From assembly GCF_009720735.1 (NCBI RefSeq), contig NZ_WNKU01000008.1, forward strand, positions 62,001 to 126,000: a stretch of DNA of 64,000 bases. Direction: 5' to 3'. The position numbers and the translations under genes were made by a program. The notes beneath the pieces were generated by a model. The model did not search any database, was not told where the DNA came from, and saw only the letters and a program-made list of their open reading frames with translations. The DNA is from Heliobacterium mobile (lineage in GTDB: Bacteria; Bacillota; Desulfitobacteriia; Heliobacteriales; Heliobacteriaceae). Below, piece by piece: positions 42,109 through 53,342 of the stretch (position 1 is the stretch's first letter; every line of letters starts with the position of its first letter).

Positions 42109-43905
42109 TTACAACACTCTCGCCGCACCTTCGTATATGAGCCCCCGTTCTGCATCAAGGGTTACGGTCATGTCATCATTCAAGACCTTTAAGGCTTCGT
42201 TGACACCGACGATGACCGGAAGGTTGTAGTTGAGACCGACGATAGCACTATGGGATGTGAGACCGCCCTCCACAGTGATGATACCACCGCACCGTTCAAT
42301 CGCCTCGATATATTCCCGGTCGGTACCTTGGGCCACGATGATATCGCCCGGCTTCACCTTAGCTAAGTCGGAATAAGATCGGATGATGCGAACGGTTCCG
42401 ATGGAAGTCTGCCTACCAATGCCTGCGCCTTGAGCGATCACCGTGCCGGCTACATGTACCTTTAAAAGATTGGTTGTACCCGATACGCCTACGGGCACAC
42501 CAGCCGTCAGGACGATAAGATCGCCTGAACTGATCCGTTTTTCTGCCAAGGCCTGATCGATGGCTTCGCCCATCATCTCATCAGTGCCTTCAACCATGCG
42601 AATTTTCATCGGTTCTACGCCCCAAACGACAGCCATTTGACGCATCACAGTGTCTTCGGGTGTAGCGGCGATGATGGGACAATGGGGCCGATATCGTGAA
42701 ACCATTCGGCCCGTCGAGCCGGACTTAGTCAGGGTGATGATGGCCTTGGCACCGAGATCGGAAGCGATCGAGCAGGTCGCATGGCTGATGGAGTCAGTGA
42801 TGGAACCTAACCCGGCCTTGCGATGGCGATCGAGTCCTTCCTCATGGCGGAGCGCTTGTTCTGTGCGCCTGGCGATGCGGGCCATCATCTGTACCGCTTC
42901 AACAGGGTATTTTCCGGCTGCTGTCTCTCCGGAGAGCATGATCGCGTCGGTACCATCGAAGATAGCGTTCGTCACGTCGGTCGCTTCGGCCCGGGTGGGG
43001 CGAGGGTTTCGGATCATCGAATCGAGCATCTGGGTGGCCGTAATGACAGGCTTGCCGACAATGTTACACTTTTCAATGATCATCTTCTGAACGAGCGGTA
43101 CGTCTTCTGTGGGAATGGCGACGCCTAAGTCTCCTCGAGCGACCATGATCCCATCGGACACCGCTAGGATTTCGTCGATATTGTCTACGCCTTGATGATT
43201 CTCAATCTTGGCGATCAGTTGCATCGAAGCGCCTCGATCTTCTAGGATCTTGCGTATGCCCAAAACATCAGAAGCGTCCCGTACAAAGGAGATGGCTACA
43301 AAATCGATATTCTGCTTGATGCCAAATTCCAGATCTTTTACTTCTTTTTCGCTGATGGCAGGCATGCGCAGCGCCACACCGGGAACACTGACCCCTTTCC
43401 GGTTGCTCACATCGCCTCCGTTTTTAACGACGCACCGGATTTCACTGTTTTGCACGGTTGTAACTTCCAATTCAATATTCCCATCGTCAATCAACACTCG
43501 AGCGCCCTTATGAATATCCTGCACCAATCCATGATAACTGACAGGCAAACGAGAGGCGGTGCCAGCCGTCCCATCGTCAGGATAGAGGGTCACCTCACTT
43601 CCCTCGTCGAGGTTCACCTTTCCTCCGGCCACTTGGCCTAAACGAATCTCCGGCCCTTTTGTGTCGAGCAAAAGAGCGATCGGTTGACCAGTCTGACGGG
43701 CTGCCTCACGAACGACAGCGATACGGGATGCATGTTCTTCATAAGTGCCATGGGAAAAGTTGAGTCGGGCCACCCGCATTCCAGCTTGGATCATGGCGTT
43801 CAAGATAGACGGTTCGGAACTGGCCGGTCCAACGGTGCATACGATTTTTGTTCGCGGTGCCTTGCTTTGGGGCTGAAGTTCTCCCTCAGACAGGGGATAG
43901 TTCAT
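42109..43905 (-). CDS. pyk: Pyruvate kinase with C-terminal PEP-utiliser domain
   Basis: Makes pyruvate and ATP from PEP, the last step of glycolysis. The 598-residue length is the Bacillus/Geobacillus type: a catalytic barrel with TKIVCTVGPASSEPSIL at the start, KIENHQGVDNIDEI and GIMVARGDLGVAIP, followed by a C-terminal domain of about 110 residues (GGIITVEGGLTSHSAIVGLN) related to the PEP-synthase mobile domain. It is the last gene of the dnaE-mtrB-accDA-pfkA-pyk set. A leader hairpin (GGCGCC/GGCGCT, 43925-43944) lies just upstream. Confidence 0.96.
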   Translation of the reverse strand: MNYPLSEGELQPQSKAPRTKIVCTVGPASSEPSILNAMIQAGMRVARLNFSHGTYEEHASRIAVVREAARQTGQPIALLLDTKGPEIRLGQVAGGKVNLDEGSEVTLYPDDGTAGTASRLPVSYHGLVQDIHKGARVLIDDGNIELEVTTVQNSEIRCVVKNGGDVSNRKGVSVPGVALRMPAISEKEVKDLEFGIKQNIDFVAISFVRDASDVLGIRKILEDRGASMQLIAKIENHQGVDNIDEILAVSDGIMVARGDLGVAIPTEDVPLVQKMIIEKCNIVGKPVITATQMLDSMIRNPRPTRAEATDVTNAIFDGTDAIMLSGETAAGKYPVEAVQMMARIARRTEQALRHEEGLDRHRKAGLGSITDSISHATCSIASDLGAKAIITLTKSGSTGRMVSRYRPHCPIIAATPEDTVMRQMAVVWGVEPMKIRMVEGTDEMMGEAIDQALAEKRISSGDLIVLTAGVPVGVSGTTNLLKVHVAGTVIAQGAGIGRQTSIGTVRIIRSYSDLAKVKPGDIIVAQGTDREYIEAIERCGGIITVEGGLTSHSAIVGLNYNLPVIVGVNEALKVLNDDMTVTLDAERGLIYEGAARVL

Positions 43906-44081
43906 AAGGGACCTCCTGCTCTAAAGCGCCGAAGGGCGCCTTTTTTCCTGCATTCATTTCTTCAGCCTTTTCCAGGCTTCCTTCCCAATTTGTTTAAGTT
44001 CTCTTAAAATAATTTGCATGATACCAAAAATTACTTTTTGACAGAGTTTGAATAACTGGTTTGGTCCTCGTTATATGATTT

Positions 44082-44276
44082 TTATCCTTTTGATCGTTCT
44101 CGATCGGCGGGACTCCGAGTGACGATCAGATAGACGAACCACGCAACACCGCCGATTAAAAACAAGGAGCCCCATTTTTGATGATAGCCGAAAAGCAAGG
44201 CTCCTACCAGCAGGAGTATCGTCGCCGCTCCAATCTGGCCGCCGCGCACTTTAGCCCAGTTTTGATCGGAAAACAC
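44082..44276 (-). CDS. Small hypothetical membrane protein between pfkA and pyk
   Basis: A 64-residue protein with two hydrophobic helices (GAATILLLVGALLFGYH; GSLFLIGGVAWFVYLIVTRS) and a basic tail. I do not recognise it. It follows pfkA by about 34 bases on the same strand, so it is likely co-transcribed with it. The start is preceded by a GAGGTGAG site. Confidence 0.6.
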   Translation of the reverse strand: MFSDQNWAKVRGGQIGAATILLLVGALLFGYHQKWGSLFLIGGVAWFVYLIVTRSPADRERSKG

Positions 44277-44309
44277 GTCATCTCACCTCGACGGTAGTTT
44301 TCCCCCGGG

Positions 44310-45305
<996 letters not shown>

Positions 45306-45345
45306 TTAGGGTATCCGAAAGGATTCTATTCCACAAGGAAAAATA

Positions 45346-45380
45346 AAAAACGCCACCTCTTCAAAAGAGAGATGGCGTTC
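45346..45380 (-). terminator. Terminator of accA
   Basis: On the minus strand AACGCCATCTCTC pairs with AGAGGTGGCGTT and is followed by TTTTATTTTTC. Confidence 0.88.
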
Positions 45381-45397
45381 CAGTTCCTTACATATCC

Positions 45398-46372
45398 TTA
45401 AAAAGCTTCTTGCGCTGTTTCGATGGTGTGTAATCCTAAGTTGCGGTATTTTTCATAGCGCTTCTGAACCAGTTCTTCCTTGGAAAGGGAGAGCAGTTGC
45501 TCCAGTTCGGCAGCAAAAGCGTCAGCCAGTTCTTTTGCGGTTCCAGCAGGGTTTCTGTGGGCGCCGCCGGAAGGCTCAGGAACGATGCGGTCGATCAGTT
45601 GCAGTTCTTTCAGCCGTTCTGCCGTAATCCCCATAGCTGCTGCGGCTGTCGGCGCTAATCCGGCATCTTTGAAGAGGATCGATGCCGCCGATTCGGGAGA
45701 TGCCACCGAGTAGACAGCGTGTTCCATCATCATGACCCGGTCAGCCACACCGAGAGCCAAAGCGCCGCCGCTGCCACCTTCACCGATGATGACAGAGATG
45801 ATCGGTACAGTGAATCCAGCCATCTCGAAGAGGTTACGGGCAATAGCTTCCGCTTGGCCCCGCTCTTCGGCGCCAATCCCACAGTAGGCGCCTGGCGTAT
45901 CGATGAAGCAGAAGATGGGCCGGTTGAACTTGGCCGCCTGCCGCATGAGACGCAGTGCTTTGCGGTAGCCTTCGGGGTGAGGCATGCCAAAGTTACGGTA
46001 GATGTTTTCTTTAGTGTCTTTTCCTTTAACATGACCGATGACAGTGACCGGGCGGCCTTGAAAACGGCCTACCCCGCCAAGGATCGCCGGATCATCACCG
46101 TAGAGACGATCGCCTTTTAATTCGAAGAAGTCTTGAATCATGAGGCGTATGTACTCGACAGTGTTGGGTCGATCAGGGTGACGAGCCAATTGGGCTTGCT
46201 GCCAAGGTGTCAGATCCCGGTAAATTTTCTGGCGAAGTTCTTCGGCCTTCATTTCCAGTGTTGCGATCTCGCTGCTGAAATCGAGTCCTTTCTCCTGGGA
46301 GAAAGTGCGAAGCTCGTTGATTTTCGTTTCTAGTTCAAATAAAGGTTTTTCAAATTCCAACGGCAGTGCCAT
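45398..46372 (-). CDS. accA: Acetyl-CoA carboxylase, carboxyltransferase subunit alpha
   Basis: The alpha half of the carboxyltransferase that moves CO2 from carboxybiotin to acetyl-CoA for fatty acid synthesis. The 324 residues begin [20 protein letters not shown]. They carry the crotonase-like core ([20 protein letters not shown]) and the CoA-site region [14 protein letters not shown]. The ATG shares its first base with the accD stop (TAATG), so the two subunits are made in equal amounts. accB and accC are elsewhere. Confidence 0.96.
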   Translation of the reverse strand: MALPLEFEKPLFELETKINELRTFSQEKGLDFSSEIATLEMKAEELRQKIYRDLTPWQQAQLARHPDRPNTVEYIRLMIQDFFELKGDRLYGDDPAILGGVGRFQGRPVTVIGHVKGKDTKENIYRNFGMPHPEGYRKALRLMRQAAKFNRPIFCFIDTPGAYCGIGAEERGQAEAIARNLFEMAGFTVPIISVIIGEGGSGGALALGVADRVMMMEHAVYSVASPESAASILFKDAGLAPTAAAAMGITAERLKELQLIDRIVPEPSGGAHRNPAGTAKELADAFAAELEQLLSLSKEELVQKRYEKYRNLGLHTIETAQEAF

Positions 46373-47172
46373 TAGCTATTCACCCCCCCAGCCATGGGCA
46401 TATGCAATGAAAGCAGTGTAGCCAGTTGCGCTTTCATCTTCGGACGTTCAATGATGATGTCGACCATACCGTGTTTTTGTAGAAATTCAGAACGCTGGAA
46501 TCCAGCGGGAAGTTTCTGACGGATCGTCTGCTCGATAACCCGTGGACCGGTAAAGCCGATCAATGCTCCCGGTTCGGCGATGATCAGGTCGCCAAGCATG
46601 GCAAAGCTGGCCGTCACGCCACCGGTAGTGGGATCGGTCAGCACGGAGAAAAAGGGCAGTCCTGCCTCAGAAAGACGAGTCAATGCGGCACTGGTGCGAG
46701 CCATCTGCATGAGCGACAATACGCCTTCTTGCATGCGAGCTCCGCCAGAAGCGGAGAAGAGAATGAGGGGCCAGCCCTTTTCCAAGGCTTTTTCGGCGGC
46801 ACGAACGATCTTCTCGCCGACAACGGCACCCATGGAGGCCATGATAAACCGGGAATCCATGGCACCGATGGCCACGGGGATACCATGAATATCGCCTTGT
46901 CCCGTGATGATGGCTTCCGCCATTGACGTATCACTCTGACACTTCTGAATTTTCTGGGCATAACCAGGGAAGCGGAGCGGATCTTTCGTGACCAGCTCCT
47001 TATCCCATTCGATAAAAGTACCCTCGTCGATCAGCGAATCAATACGTTCCTTCGCTGTCATGCGATAATGGTATCCACATCTACAAACTTTCAGGTTTTT
47101 TTCCAATTCTTTAACTAAAAAGATCTGTTGACACTGCTTGCACTTGACCCACAAGCCATCCATTTCTTTCAT
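46372..47172 (-). CDS. accD: Acetyl-CoA carboxylase, carboxyltransferase subunit beta
   Basis: The beta half of the carboxyltransferase, 266 residues from ATG 47172. It has the N-terminal zinc ribbon (CKQC and CRCG, 15 residues apart) that binds RNA and DNA in the E. coli enzyme, then [16 protein letters not shown] and the active-site core [25 protein letters not shown] is about 5 bases before this ATG; a TTG six codons earlier is less likely. It is followed directly by accA. Confidence 0.95.
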   Translation of the reverse strand: MKEMDGLWVKCKQCQQIFLVKELEKNLKVCRCGYHYRMTAKERIDSLIDEGTFIEWDKELVTKDPLRFPGYAQKIQKCQSDTSMAEAIITGQGDIHGIPVAIGAMDSRFIMASMGAVVGEKIVRAAEKALEKGWPLILFSASGGARMQEGVLSLMQMARTSAALTRLSEAGLPFFSVLTDPTTGGVTASFAMLGDLIIAEPGALIGFTGPRVIEQTIRQKLPAGFQRSEFLQKHGMVDIIIERPKMKAQLATLLSLHMPMAGGVNS

Positions 47173-47281
47173 CGCGCCCCTTTTTTGCAAACTGGAACGG
47201 TATCGTTGTTTTCTTCCTACGCTGGAAAAGCAGCCAGCGGCGTGATGGTGTTTGTGGGCAAAACGCAGGGAGATGTATCTA

Positions 47282-47482
47282 TTATCCTCCCAATGCCCCG
47301 CTTAGAATCTCATGGGCTTCTTCGGCTTCCGATTCCGGCACCAGGATCTCGACCGAACCGGAATCTCCAAGATGAGGCACCCCAACAGGTCGTAACATGA
47401 CGAGGAGTCCTTCACTCGTCAGCACGTTTTTTAGCATTTCGGCAGTAGTGCGATTGGGTGCGATGTAAACAACAGTCCACAA
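47282..47482 (-). CDS. DUF2007-family small protein
   Basis: A 66-residue protein beginning MWTVVYIAPNRTTAEMLKNV, then LTSEGLLVMLRPVG. The pattern fits DUF2007 (putative signal-transducing domain), a ferredoxin-like fold of unknown function often found near acc genes or glycolysis genes in Clostridia. GAGGTGAATCCCTTTGTGG surrounds its start. It lies between mtrB (27-base gap) and accD, same strand. Confidence 0.7.
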   Translation of the reverse strand: MWTVVYIAPNRTTAEMLKNVLTSEGLLVMLRPVGVPHLGDSGSVEILVPESEAEEAHEILSGALGG

Positions 47483-47508
47483 AGGGATTCACCTCTCTTG
47501 CGTTCCGG

Positions 47509-47742
47509 CTAGATTCCGGCTTCAATTTCTCCATGTTTGGTTAAGATACTGGCACGGCCACGGATCTTTATAGCCGATGTGTGTTCAGTAAACTGCGCAA
47601 AAAGGACTTCGCCTTTGTCCAGCTTTTCGGAGTGATGGAATTTCGTATCCTTCCCCCGTGTAAGTCCGATGATGGTTACTCCGTTTTCTAGTGCTTTGAT
47701 GACGATGTAATCGCCGCTGATTGCCATTTCCTTGTCCAACAT
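47509..47742 (-). CDS. mtrB: Tryptophan RNA-binding attenuator protein (TRAP)
   Basis: A 77-residue TRAP subunit, which forms an 11-mer ring that binds tryptophan and wraps RNA with (G/U)AG repeats to terminate or block translation of trp genes. The core [20 protein letters not shown] and [20 protein letters not shown] is near-identical to Bacillus MtrB, including the Lys/Lys/Arg RNA-contact residues. In Bacillus mtrB follows folE (mtrA); here it follows dnaE and precedes a DUF2007 gene. Neither folE nor trp genes nor an anti-TRAP gene is in the window. Confidence 0.93.
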   Translation of the reverse strand: MLDKEMAISGDYIVIKALENGVTIIGLTRGKDTKFHHSEKLDKGEVLFAQFTEHTSAIKIRGRASILTKHGEIEAGI

Positions 47743-47887
47743 GGGAACACACCTTCCCCTACGAGTATGTCAAGATACGTTGATGCCAGATTGGTCCATG
47801 CCGAATGAGATCCATATCGAAATAAGGATAACACAATTTTGATGAATGATGCAAATAGTAACCACTTTGTACCTTAGATTTCTTGTC

Positions 47888-50800
47888 TCATTTAGTCGAC
47901 ATGACTGGACATCCAAAAAACCGCTGTAATTCTTCGTGCAGACTGGCTGTTGGCTGCACATTGTAACAGGGATCGAGTATAAAAGCTCGCCGATCCGATA
48001 AAAAACAGACTTGAACTGGAGTGTTTCCCCGGTATTTCTGTAAAATTTGGAGCATCACCTGTATAGAGGCCTTTTCGGTGGAAGGGATGGGTACTTTTAG
48101 GATGACTTGTCTCGGGCTCAATGTGGCCTTTTGGGGTTCTGCCGTCGCGCTGATCTGCTCGGACGCCTTTTGAGCAGCTTGGACAAAGGGGATGCTGTCG
48201 CCTTGACTTGCCGCCGCAGAAGCTTCTTCTGGATTGACTGGTGTCAGCCGCTCACAGAAGATTTTTTTATTTTCTTCTTCGTAATGAATTTTTCCTTCTA
48301 AAAGTACGATGCTATCATCACGAATTTTATCGGTAAACCGTTCATAGGCTCGTGGGAACAGGAGAATGTCCACACTTCCGCCCCAATCTTCCAAAGTGAA
48401 ATAGGCCATCAGTTCCCCACGTTTCGTCGTGGTTCGCCGTAACGAGTGAATGACTCCGGCAAGGATCACTTTTTGCTGATCCATGTCCGGCTGGATCTGG
48501 GCGATCGGCATGGAGATGCGCTGTTCGAGAAAAGGACGAACTTCTTCCAGCGGGTGACCGCTGAAGTAGAGTCCTAAAAGTTCCTTTTCCATCGTCAAGA
48601 TGTCCCGGTGGGGAAAGTCGGCCACCTCGGGAAGAGGCACCGCTGTTTCGGCTCCTCCCTGCCCTTGCCCCGGTTCACCGGCATCTTCTCCACCGAATTC
48701 GAAAAGGTTCATCTGTCCCGTCGCTAAATCCCGCTGACGGCGGGCAGCCACCTCAAGGCACTTGTCCAAAATCTGGAGCAAGGGGCGCCGCGTGCCAAGG
48801 GAACTCATCGCACCAGCCTTGATTAGGCTTTCCAATACGCGTCGGTTTACTTGCCGGCTGTCGACACGAGTGCAGAAGTCATCAAGGGATGTAAATCGCC
48901 CTCCCGTTTCCCGGGCCAGTAAGATGGACTCAATGGCGCCGCGGCCTACGTTTTTCACGGCAGCGAGACCGAAGCGGATCTGCAGGGCCTTTGTCTCGTT
49001 ATCGGCGACGACCGAGAAATCCGTTTCTGAAGCGTTCACATCGGGCGGCAAGACGCGAATGTGCATGCGCTGGCATTCATCGATATACTGGGCCACTTTT
49101 TCCGTCTGATCAGCGACACTCGTCAACAGGCCAGCCATAAACTCGACGGGGTAGTTCGCTTTAAGAAAGGCTGTTTGGTAGGCGATCAAGGCGTAGGCAG
49201 CCGAGTGGCTCTTGTTGAAGCCGTACCCGGCAAAAAACTCTATGAGATCGAAAATTTGACCTGCCGTTTTCTCAGACACCTGATGAGCGACAGCGCCTTC
49301 GACAAACTGTTGCCGGAGTCCAGCGATGACTTCCGGTTTTTTCTTCCCCATGGCCCGCCGCAACATATCGGCTTCCCCCAAGGTGAAACCGGCTAAGTCG
49401 CTGGCGATGCGCATGACCTGCTCTTGGTAAAGAATGACGCCGTAGGTGTCTTTTAAGATCGGTTCTAGGTTCGGGTGAAGATATTCGACGGTCGTCTGCC
49501 CGTGCTTACGGCGGATAAAATCTTCCACCATGCCCGACTGTAAAGGACCGGGACGGTAGAGGGCGACTAATGCGACGATATCGTCAAAGCTGTTTGGTTT
49601 TAAGTCCCGCAAAATCGCCCGGAGACCGGAGCTTTCTAACTGGAAGACGCCGAGGCTGTCGGCCCGGCTGAGCAGTTGATAGGCTTTCGGATCATCTAAT
49701 GGCAGGTCTTTGAGCAGGATCTCCTTGCCTTGGGACTTTTTGATCTTATCCAAGACGTCGCCGATGAGGGTGAGCGTCTTCAGTCCCAATAGGTCCATCT
49801 TGAGCAAACCGATTTCTTCGACGGTGTCTTTCGCGAACTGAGTGGTGACGCCGTTTTCAGTACCTCGCGTGACCGGCAGGTACTCGTTCAACGGCGCCGG
49901 AGCGATCACCACGCCGGCAGCGTGTGTGGAAGCGTGGCGGGGCATACCTTCGATCGCCTGGGCCGTGGAGATCAGGTTATCGATGCGCGGATCTTCCCGC
50001 AAAGCCTGTAGCTCTGGACTCATTTCGAGAGCTTTGTCGATCGTCATCCCTAGTTCTGTCGGGATCGCTTTAGCCACCTTGTCCACATCAGCCAGCGGAA
50101 GGTTTAGAGCCCGGCCTACGTCTCGGATGGCCGCCCGAGCAGCCATCGTTCCAAAGGTGATGATCTGGGCGACCCGATTAGACCCGTATTTTTGCACCAC
50201 ATAGTCGATGACTTCACCGCGCCGCACGAAGTCGAAGTCGATATCAATATCGGGCATGCTGACCCGCTCGGGGTTCAGGAATCGTTCAAAAAGCAGATTA
50301 TATTCGATGGGATCGATATCGGTGATCCCGAGAACGTAAGAGACGAGACTGCCTGCAGCAGAGCCGCGGCCTGGACCGACGAGGATACCATGATCGCGGG
50401 CAAATCTGCAGAAGTCTTGTACGATCAAAAAGTAGCCGGCAAAACCCATGCGGCAGATGGTCTGCAGTTCAAAGGCTAAGCGCTGTCGATAATGGTGTCT
50501 CTCAGCGATACCGCGCCAGGCCATTCCTTTTTTGCAAAGAAAAACGAGGTATTGTTCGGTCTCCCCCCATGGCGCCCCCGGCCAGGGAGAGGCAGTGTTT
50601 TCCAGCTGCCAGCGGCGAAAAGCCGGATCTTCGGGAATCGGAAAGGCCGGCAGGTGATGAGCGCCGAAGTTAAATTCGACGTTGCACGCTTCAGCGATGG
50701 ACAAGGTGTTGTTGAGCGCAGATGGATACTCACCGAACAGGGCAGCCATTTCTCTGGCACTTTTCAGATAGAACTCAGCCCCGTCGAAACGCATCCGGTC

Positions 50801-51514
50801 CGTGTCCTGCAGCGTTTTACCCATTTGGATGCACATGAGCACATCCTGAATATGGGCATCCTGACGTTCCACATAATGAACGTCATTGGTGGCCACCAGA
50901 CCTAAGTTTAAGTCTGAGGCGAGTTGAATGAGGTTTTTATTCGCCCGCTTCTGTTCCGGGATGTCATGATCCTGCAGTTCGATGAAATAATTATCGTGCC
51001 CAAAGATGTCCCGGTACATACCGGCCCGCTCCCTCGCCGCGGCCTCCTGGCTGTCGAGCAGCAGTCGAGGAATTTCTCCGGCTAGACAAGCACTGAGGGC
51101 AATCAGCCCCTTGCTGTGCTTAGCCAGCCGTTCATGGTCGACCCTGGGTTTATAATAGAAGCCTTCCAGAAAAGCTTGGGAGACTAGGGTCATCAGGTTG
51201 CGGTATCCTTCTTGATCCTTCGCCAACAGGACCAGGTGGCTCTGTTCGCTGTCTTTTTGGGGATCCCGATCGAACATCGTCCGGGAAGCTACATAGACTT
51301 CACAGCCGATGATGGGTTTGATCCCTTTGGCTTTACACTTTTTATAAAAGTCGATCACACCATACATGACCCCGTGATCGGTGATGGCTAAGGCCGGCAT
51401 ATTCAGTTCGACGGCCCGTTCCACCAGCTTGCCGATGCGGGCTGCCCCGTCGAGCAAGCTGTACTCAGTATGGACGTGTAGGTGCACAAATGACTGGGGC
51501 AGGGTGGTCACCAC
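47888..51514 (-). CDS. dnaE: DNA polymerase III subunit alpha (DnaE)
   Basis: Replicative polymerase of the DnaE1 type, 1208 residues. The N-terminal PHP domain has HVHTEYSLLDGAARIG. The palm has the catalytic PDIDIDFD near residue 430, after GPGRGSAAGSLVSYVLGI. The YQEQVMRIASDLAGFTLGEA segment and the helix-hairpin-helix follow, then the C-terminal OB domain (ILAGVIHSLRRTTTKRGELM) contacts ssDNA. A ribosome-binding site is not obvious before the ATG. Confidence 0.97.
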   Translation of the reverse strand: MVTTLPQSFVHLHVHTEYSLLDGAARIGKLVERAVELNMPALAITDHGVMYGVIDFYKKCKAKGIKPIIGCEVYVASRTMFDRDPQKDSEQSHLVLLAKDQEGYRNLMTLVSQAFLEGFYYKPRVDHERLAKHSKGLIALSACLAGEIPRLLLDSQEAAARERAGMYRDIFGHDNYFIELQDHDIPEQKRANKNLIQLASDLNLGLVATNDVHYVERQDAHIQDVLMCIQMGKTLQDTDRMRFDGAEFYLKSAREMAALFGEYPSALNNTLSIAEACNVEFNFGAHHLPAFPIPEDPAFRRWQLENTASPWPGAPWGETEQYLVFLCKKGMAWRGIAERHHYRQRLAFELQTICRMGFAGYFLIVQDFCRFARDHGILVGPGRGSAAGSLVSYVLGITDIDPIEYNLLFERFLNPERVSMPDIDIDFDFVRRGEVIDYVVQKYGSNRVAQIITFGTMAARAAIRDVGRALNLPLADVDKVAKAIPTELGMTIDKALEMSPELQALREDPRIDNLISTAQAIEGMPRHASTHAAGVVIAPAPLNEYLPVTRGTENGVTTQFAKDTVEEIGLLKMDLLGLKTLTLIGDVLDKIKKSQGKEILLKDLPLDDPKAYQLLSRADSLGVFQLESSGLRAILRDLKPNSFDDIVALVALYRPGPLQSGMVEDFIRRKHGQTTVEYLHPNLEPILKDTYGVILYQEQVMRIASDLAGFTLGEADMLRRAMGKKKPEVIAGLRQQFVEGAVAHQVSEKTAGQIFDLIEFFAGYGFNKSHSAAYALIAYQTAFLKANYPVEFMAGLLTSVADQTEKVAQYIDECQRMHIRVLPPDVNASETDFSVVADNETKALQIRFGLAAVKNVGRGAIESILLARETGGRFTSLDDFCTRVDSRQVNRRVLESLIKAGAMSSLGTRRPLLQILDKCLEVAARRQRDLATGQMNLFEFGGEDAGEPGQGQGGAETAVPLPEVADFPHRDILTMEKELLGLYFSGHPLEEVRPFLEQRISMPIAQIQPDMDQQKVILAGVIHSLRRTTTKRGELMAYFTLEDWGGSVDILLFPRAYERFTDKIRDDSIVLLEGKIHYEEENKKIFCERLTPVNPEEASAAASQGDSIPFVQAAQKASEQISATAEPQKATLSPRQVILKVPIPSTEKASIQVMLQILQKYRGNTPVQVCFLSDRRAFILDPCYNVQPTASLHEELQRFFGCPVMSTK

Positions 51515-51546
51515 CTTAGAACATTTTAATGGCGTTACCTGGAAAG

Positions 51547-52059
51547 TTACCCATCGATATACTCTGTAAGGTCTACTTCTTCCCCGCCCGTGATGGTCGC
51601 CAACTGGTCTACGGTGATCGGCAAAGCTGAATTAGCGGTGCCAGCGGCGATGTAGACGACAGGAAAACGGCGTAAACTTTCGTCGATGAAGATACGCATC
51701 GGTGATGGAAGGGCGAAGGGGCACACACCGCCGACGGGATAGCCTGTATATTGCATGGCTTTGTCAGGGTCGACGAATTTGGGTTTGCCGCCAGCTACGA
51801 CTTTCAGTTTTTTTATGTTGACCCGGACATCGCCGCTGGTGACAACGAGAACCGGTTCTTCTTTGATTTGGAAGCAAATAGTTTTGGCGATAGCTCCCAC
51901 TTCTACACCGACAGCCTGAGCAGCTAGAAGGGAGCTGGAGGTGGAAACATCAAAGAGCATCGGTTTTAAACCGAGTTGAAAAGCATCGAGATATCGGCAG
52001 ACCCGCTCATAAGCGGATTCGCTTTGCTGGGCCTGTTCCTCTGATGAAACGATAACCAT
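51547..52059 (-). CDS. YbaK/EbsC-family aminoacyl-tRNA deacylase
   Basis: A 170-residue YbaK/ProX-type editing domain that clears mischarged tRNA (for example Cys-tRNAPro). QAVGVEVGAIAKTICFQIKE contains the conserved Lys, and GYPVGGVCPFALPSPMRIFI is the family signature with the GG-P loop. Substrate specificity within the family cannot be told. GGGAGGCACTTC precedes the ATG. It lies directly upstream of dnaE on the same strand. Confidence 0.9.
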   Translation of the reverse strand: MVIVSSEEQAQQSESAYERVCRYLDAFQLGLKPMLFDVSTSSSLLAAQAVGVEVGAIAKTICFQIKEEPVLVVTSGDVRVNIKKLKVVAGGKPKFVDPDKAMQYTGYPVGGVCPFALPSPMRIFIDESLRRFPVVYIAAGTANSALPITVDQLATITGGEEVDLTEYIDG

Positions 52060-52179
52060 GAAGTGCCTCCCGATCTGTTTCGTGGATCACGAATTTCTGT
52101 TTCATTTCACTTCAATCATTTTTGACTGGTAAGCAGAACAACAAACATTATATAGTCAAATGACGTCGAATCCAATTGA

Positions 52180-53175
52180 TCACTTGGGCAAAATAAGGTC
52201 CTTTAGTTGCTCCTGTATTCCCTTATTGCCGGGGTCACTGTTCTTCGCTGAAAAAAGTGTATAATGGTCGCCAGCGGAATGGACGACGTTGATTTGCCTC
52301 AACATGTCCAAACAGCCTAATGTTTTACTCATCACCATATAGGCTTCCCGGTCGATATGCAGCGGGTAAAGCTGTTGGGAGATCTGCAGCAGCGACCCCT
52401 CGCCGATGTCCCTTAATATTTCGTAGACGTCCACTGTTTTTTGTAGGAAATGTTCGCAAATGGCATCGACGACAGCGGGTAAGTCCTCAAAGGGCTCACC
52501 ATGGGCAGGAAATACTTTATCTACTCTTAGACCTCTCAGTTTATGAAGGCTTTCCAGATAGATAGGCAGTGTAGGCACCCGTTCCCCTTCCACATGATAG
52601 ATAAAAGGATTAGGCACCACTTTTTGCATGAGCGTGTCGCCGGAAAAAAGCCAGCCTGTTCCCTTTTCCCGGAGCACCACATGGCCGAGTGAATGACCTG
52701 GGGAGAAATGAATCTCAAAGTTCATTTCTCCAGTGCTGATCATTTCATCATCATCGACAGGAGTAAAGGTGACTCCAAAGGGTCGGTAGGATGATGGAAT
52801 CCATCGACTCGGATCAATTCTTCGCGAATCCCATGTGGCAGGAAGATCCCAGCCACAGAAGACTTTTTGTGCTTTTTCACTTCTCGTTCGCTGTAAGTAG
52901 AGTTCCAATGGGTGCATATGTATGGGAATACCGGCTTCGGCGGCGATGACCTGAGCCAGTCCAAAATGGTCGGGATGAAAATGGGTGACAACGATCCCCT
53001 TGAGATCTCGAAATTCATAGCCTAAAGCCTTAAGTTTCTCCCTCAGTATAGTTCGGGCTCCTTCGTCGGGCGGCCCTGCATCGATCAGCATGGGTCGTTC
53101 GTCTTCCACAAAGTATACGTTGACGTCCCCGATCTGGTACGGTGTAGGCAAGGTAATCGGCACGATTCTAGCCAA
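52180..53175 (-). CDS. Metallo-beta-lactamase-fold hydrolase
   Basis: A 331-residue MBL-fold protein. The zinc motif is in VVTHFHPDHFGLAQVIAAE (HxHxDH), with further ligands in FSPGHSLGHVVL and FPAHGEPFED. About 75 residues after the core (FLQKTVDVYEILRDIGEGSL) resemble the C-terminal winged-helix extension of glyoxalase-II/LACTB2-like hydrolases. GGAGTGGAGCTC precedes the ATG. The substrate is unknown; a thioesterase or nuclease role is possible. Confidence 0.9.
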   Translation of the reverse strand: MARIVPITLPTPYQIGDVNVYFVEDERPMLIDAGPPDEGARTILREKLKALGYEFRDLKGIVVTHFHPDHFGLAQVIAAEAGIPIHMHPLELYLQRTRSEKAQKVFCGWDLPATWDSRRIDPSRWIPSSYRPFGVTFTPVDDDEMISTGEMNFEIHFSPGHSLGHVVLREKGTGWLFSGDTLMQKVVPNPFIYHVEGERVPTLPIYLESLHKLRGLRVDKVFPAHGEPFEDLPAVVDAICEHFLQKTVDVYEILRDIGEGSLLQISQQLYPLHIDREAYMVMSKTLGCLDMLRQINVVHSAGDHYTLFSAKNSDPGNKGIQEQLKDLILPK

Positions 53176-53288
53176 GTGAGCTCCACTCCTTTTGTAAGTT
53201 AAGGACTTCGACCTTCACCTCAAAAGTCCTACATGTAAAGAAAAAGCCGACTTTCGCATAAGTTTACCTTTAGTGTTGCATTTTAGAA

Positions 53289-53333
53289 TAAAAAAACCGC
53301 TATCTCCCGAGTAAAGGAGTGCGGTCTAGGAAT
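53289..53333 (-). terminator. Terminator of the coiled-coil gene
   Basis: On the minus strand GACCGCACTCC and GGGAGATAGCGGT form a stem with an AT-rich loop and a TTTTTTTATTC tail, just past the gene stop. Confidence 0.7.
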
Positions 53334-53342
53334 ACTTTCCCA

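Noticed and set aside
43925-43944. Terminator reading in the plus direction before pyk (GGCGCC hairpin)
   Set aside because: No plus-strand gene ends here; it is more likely a hairpin in the pyk leader.
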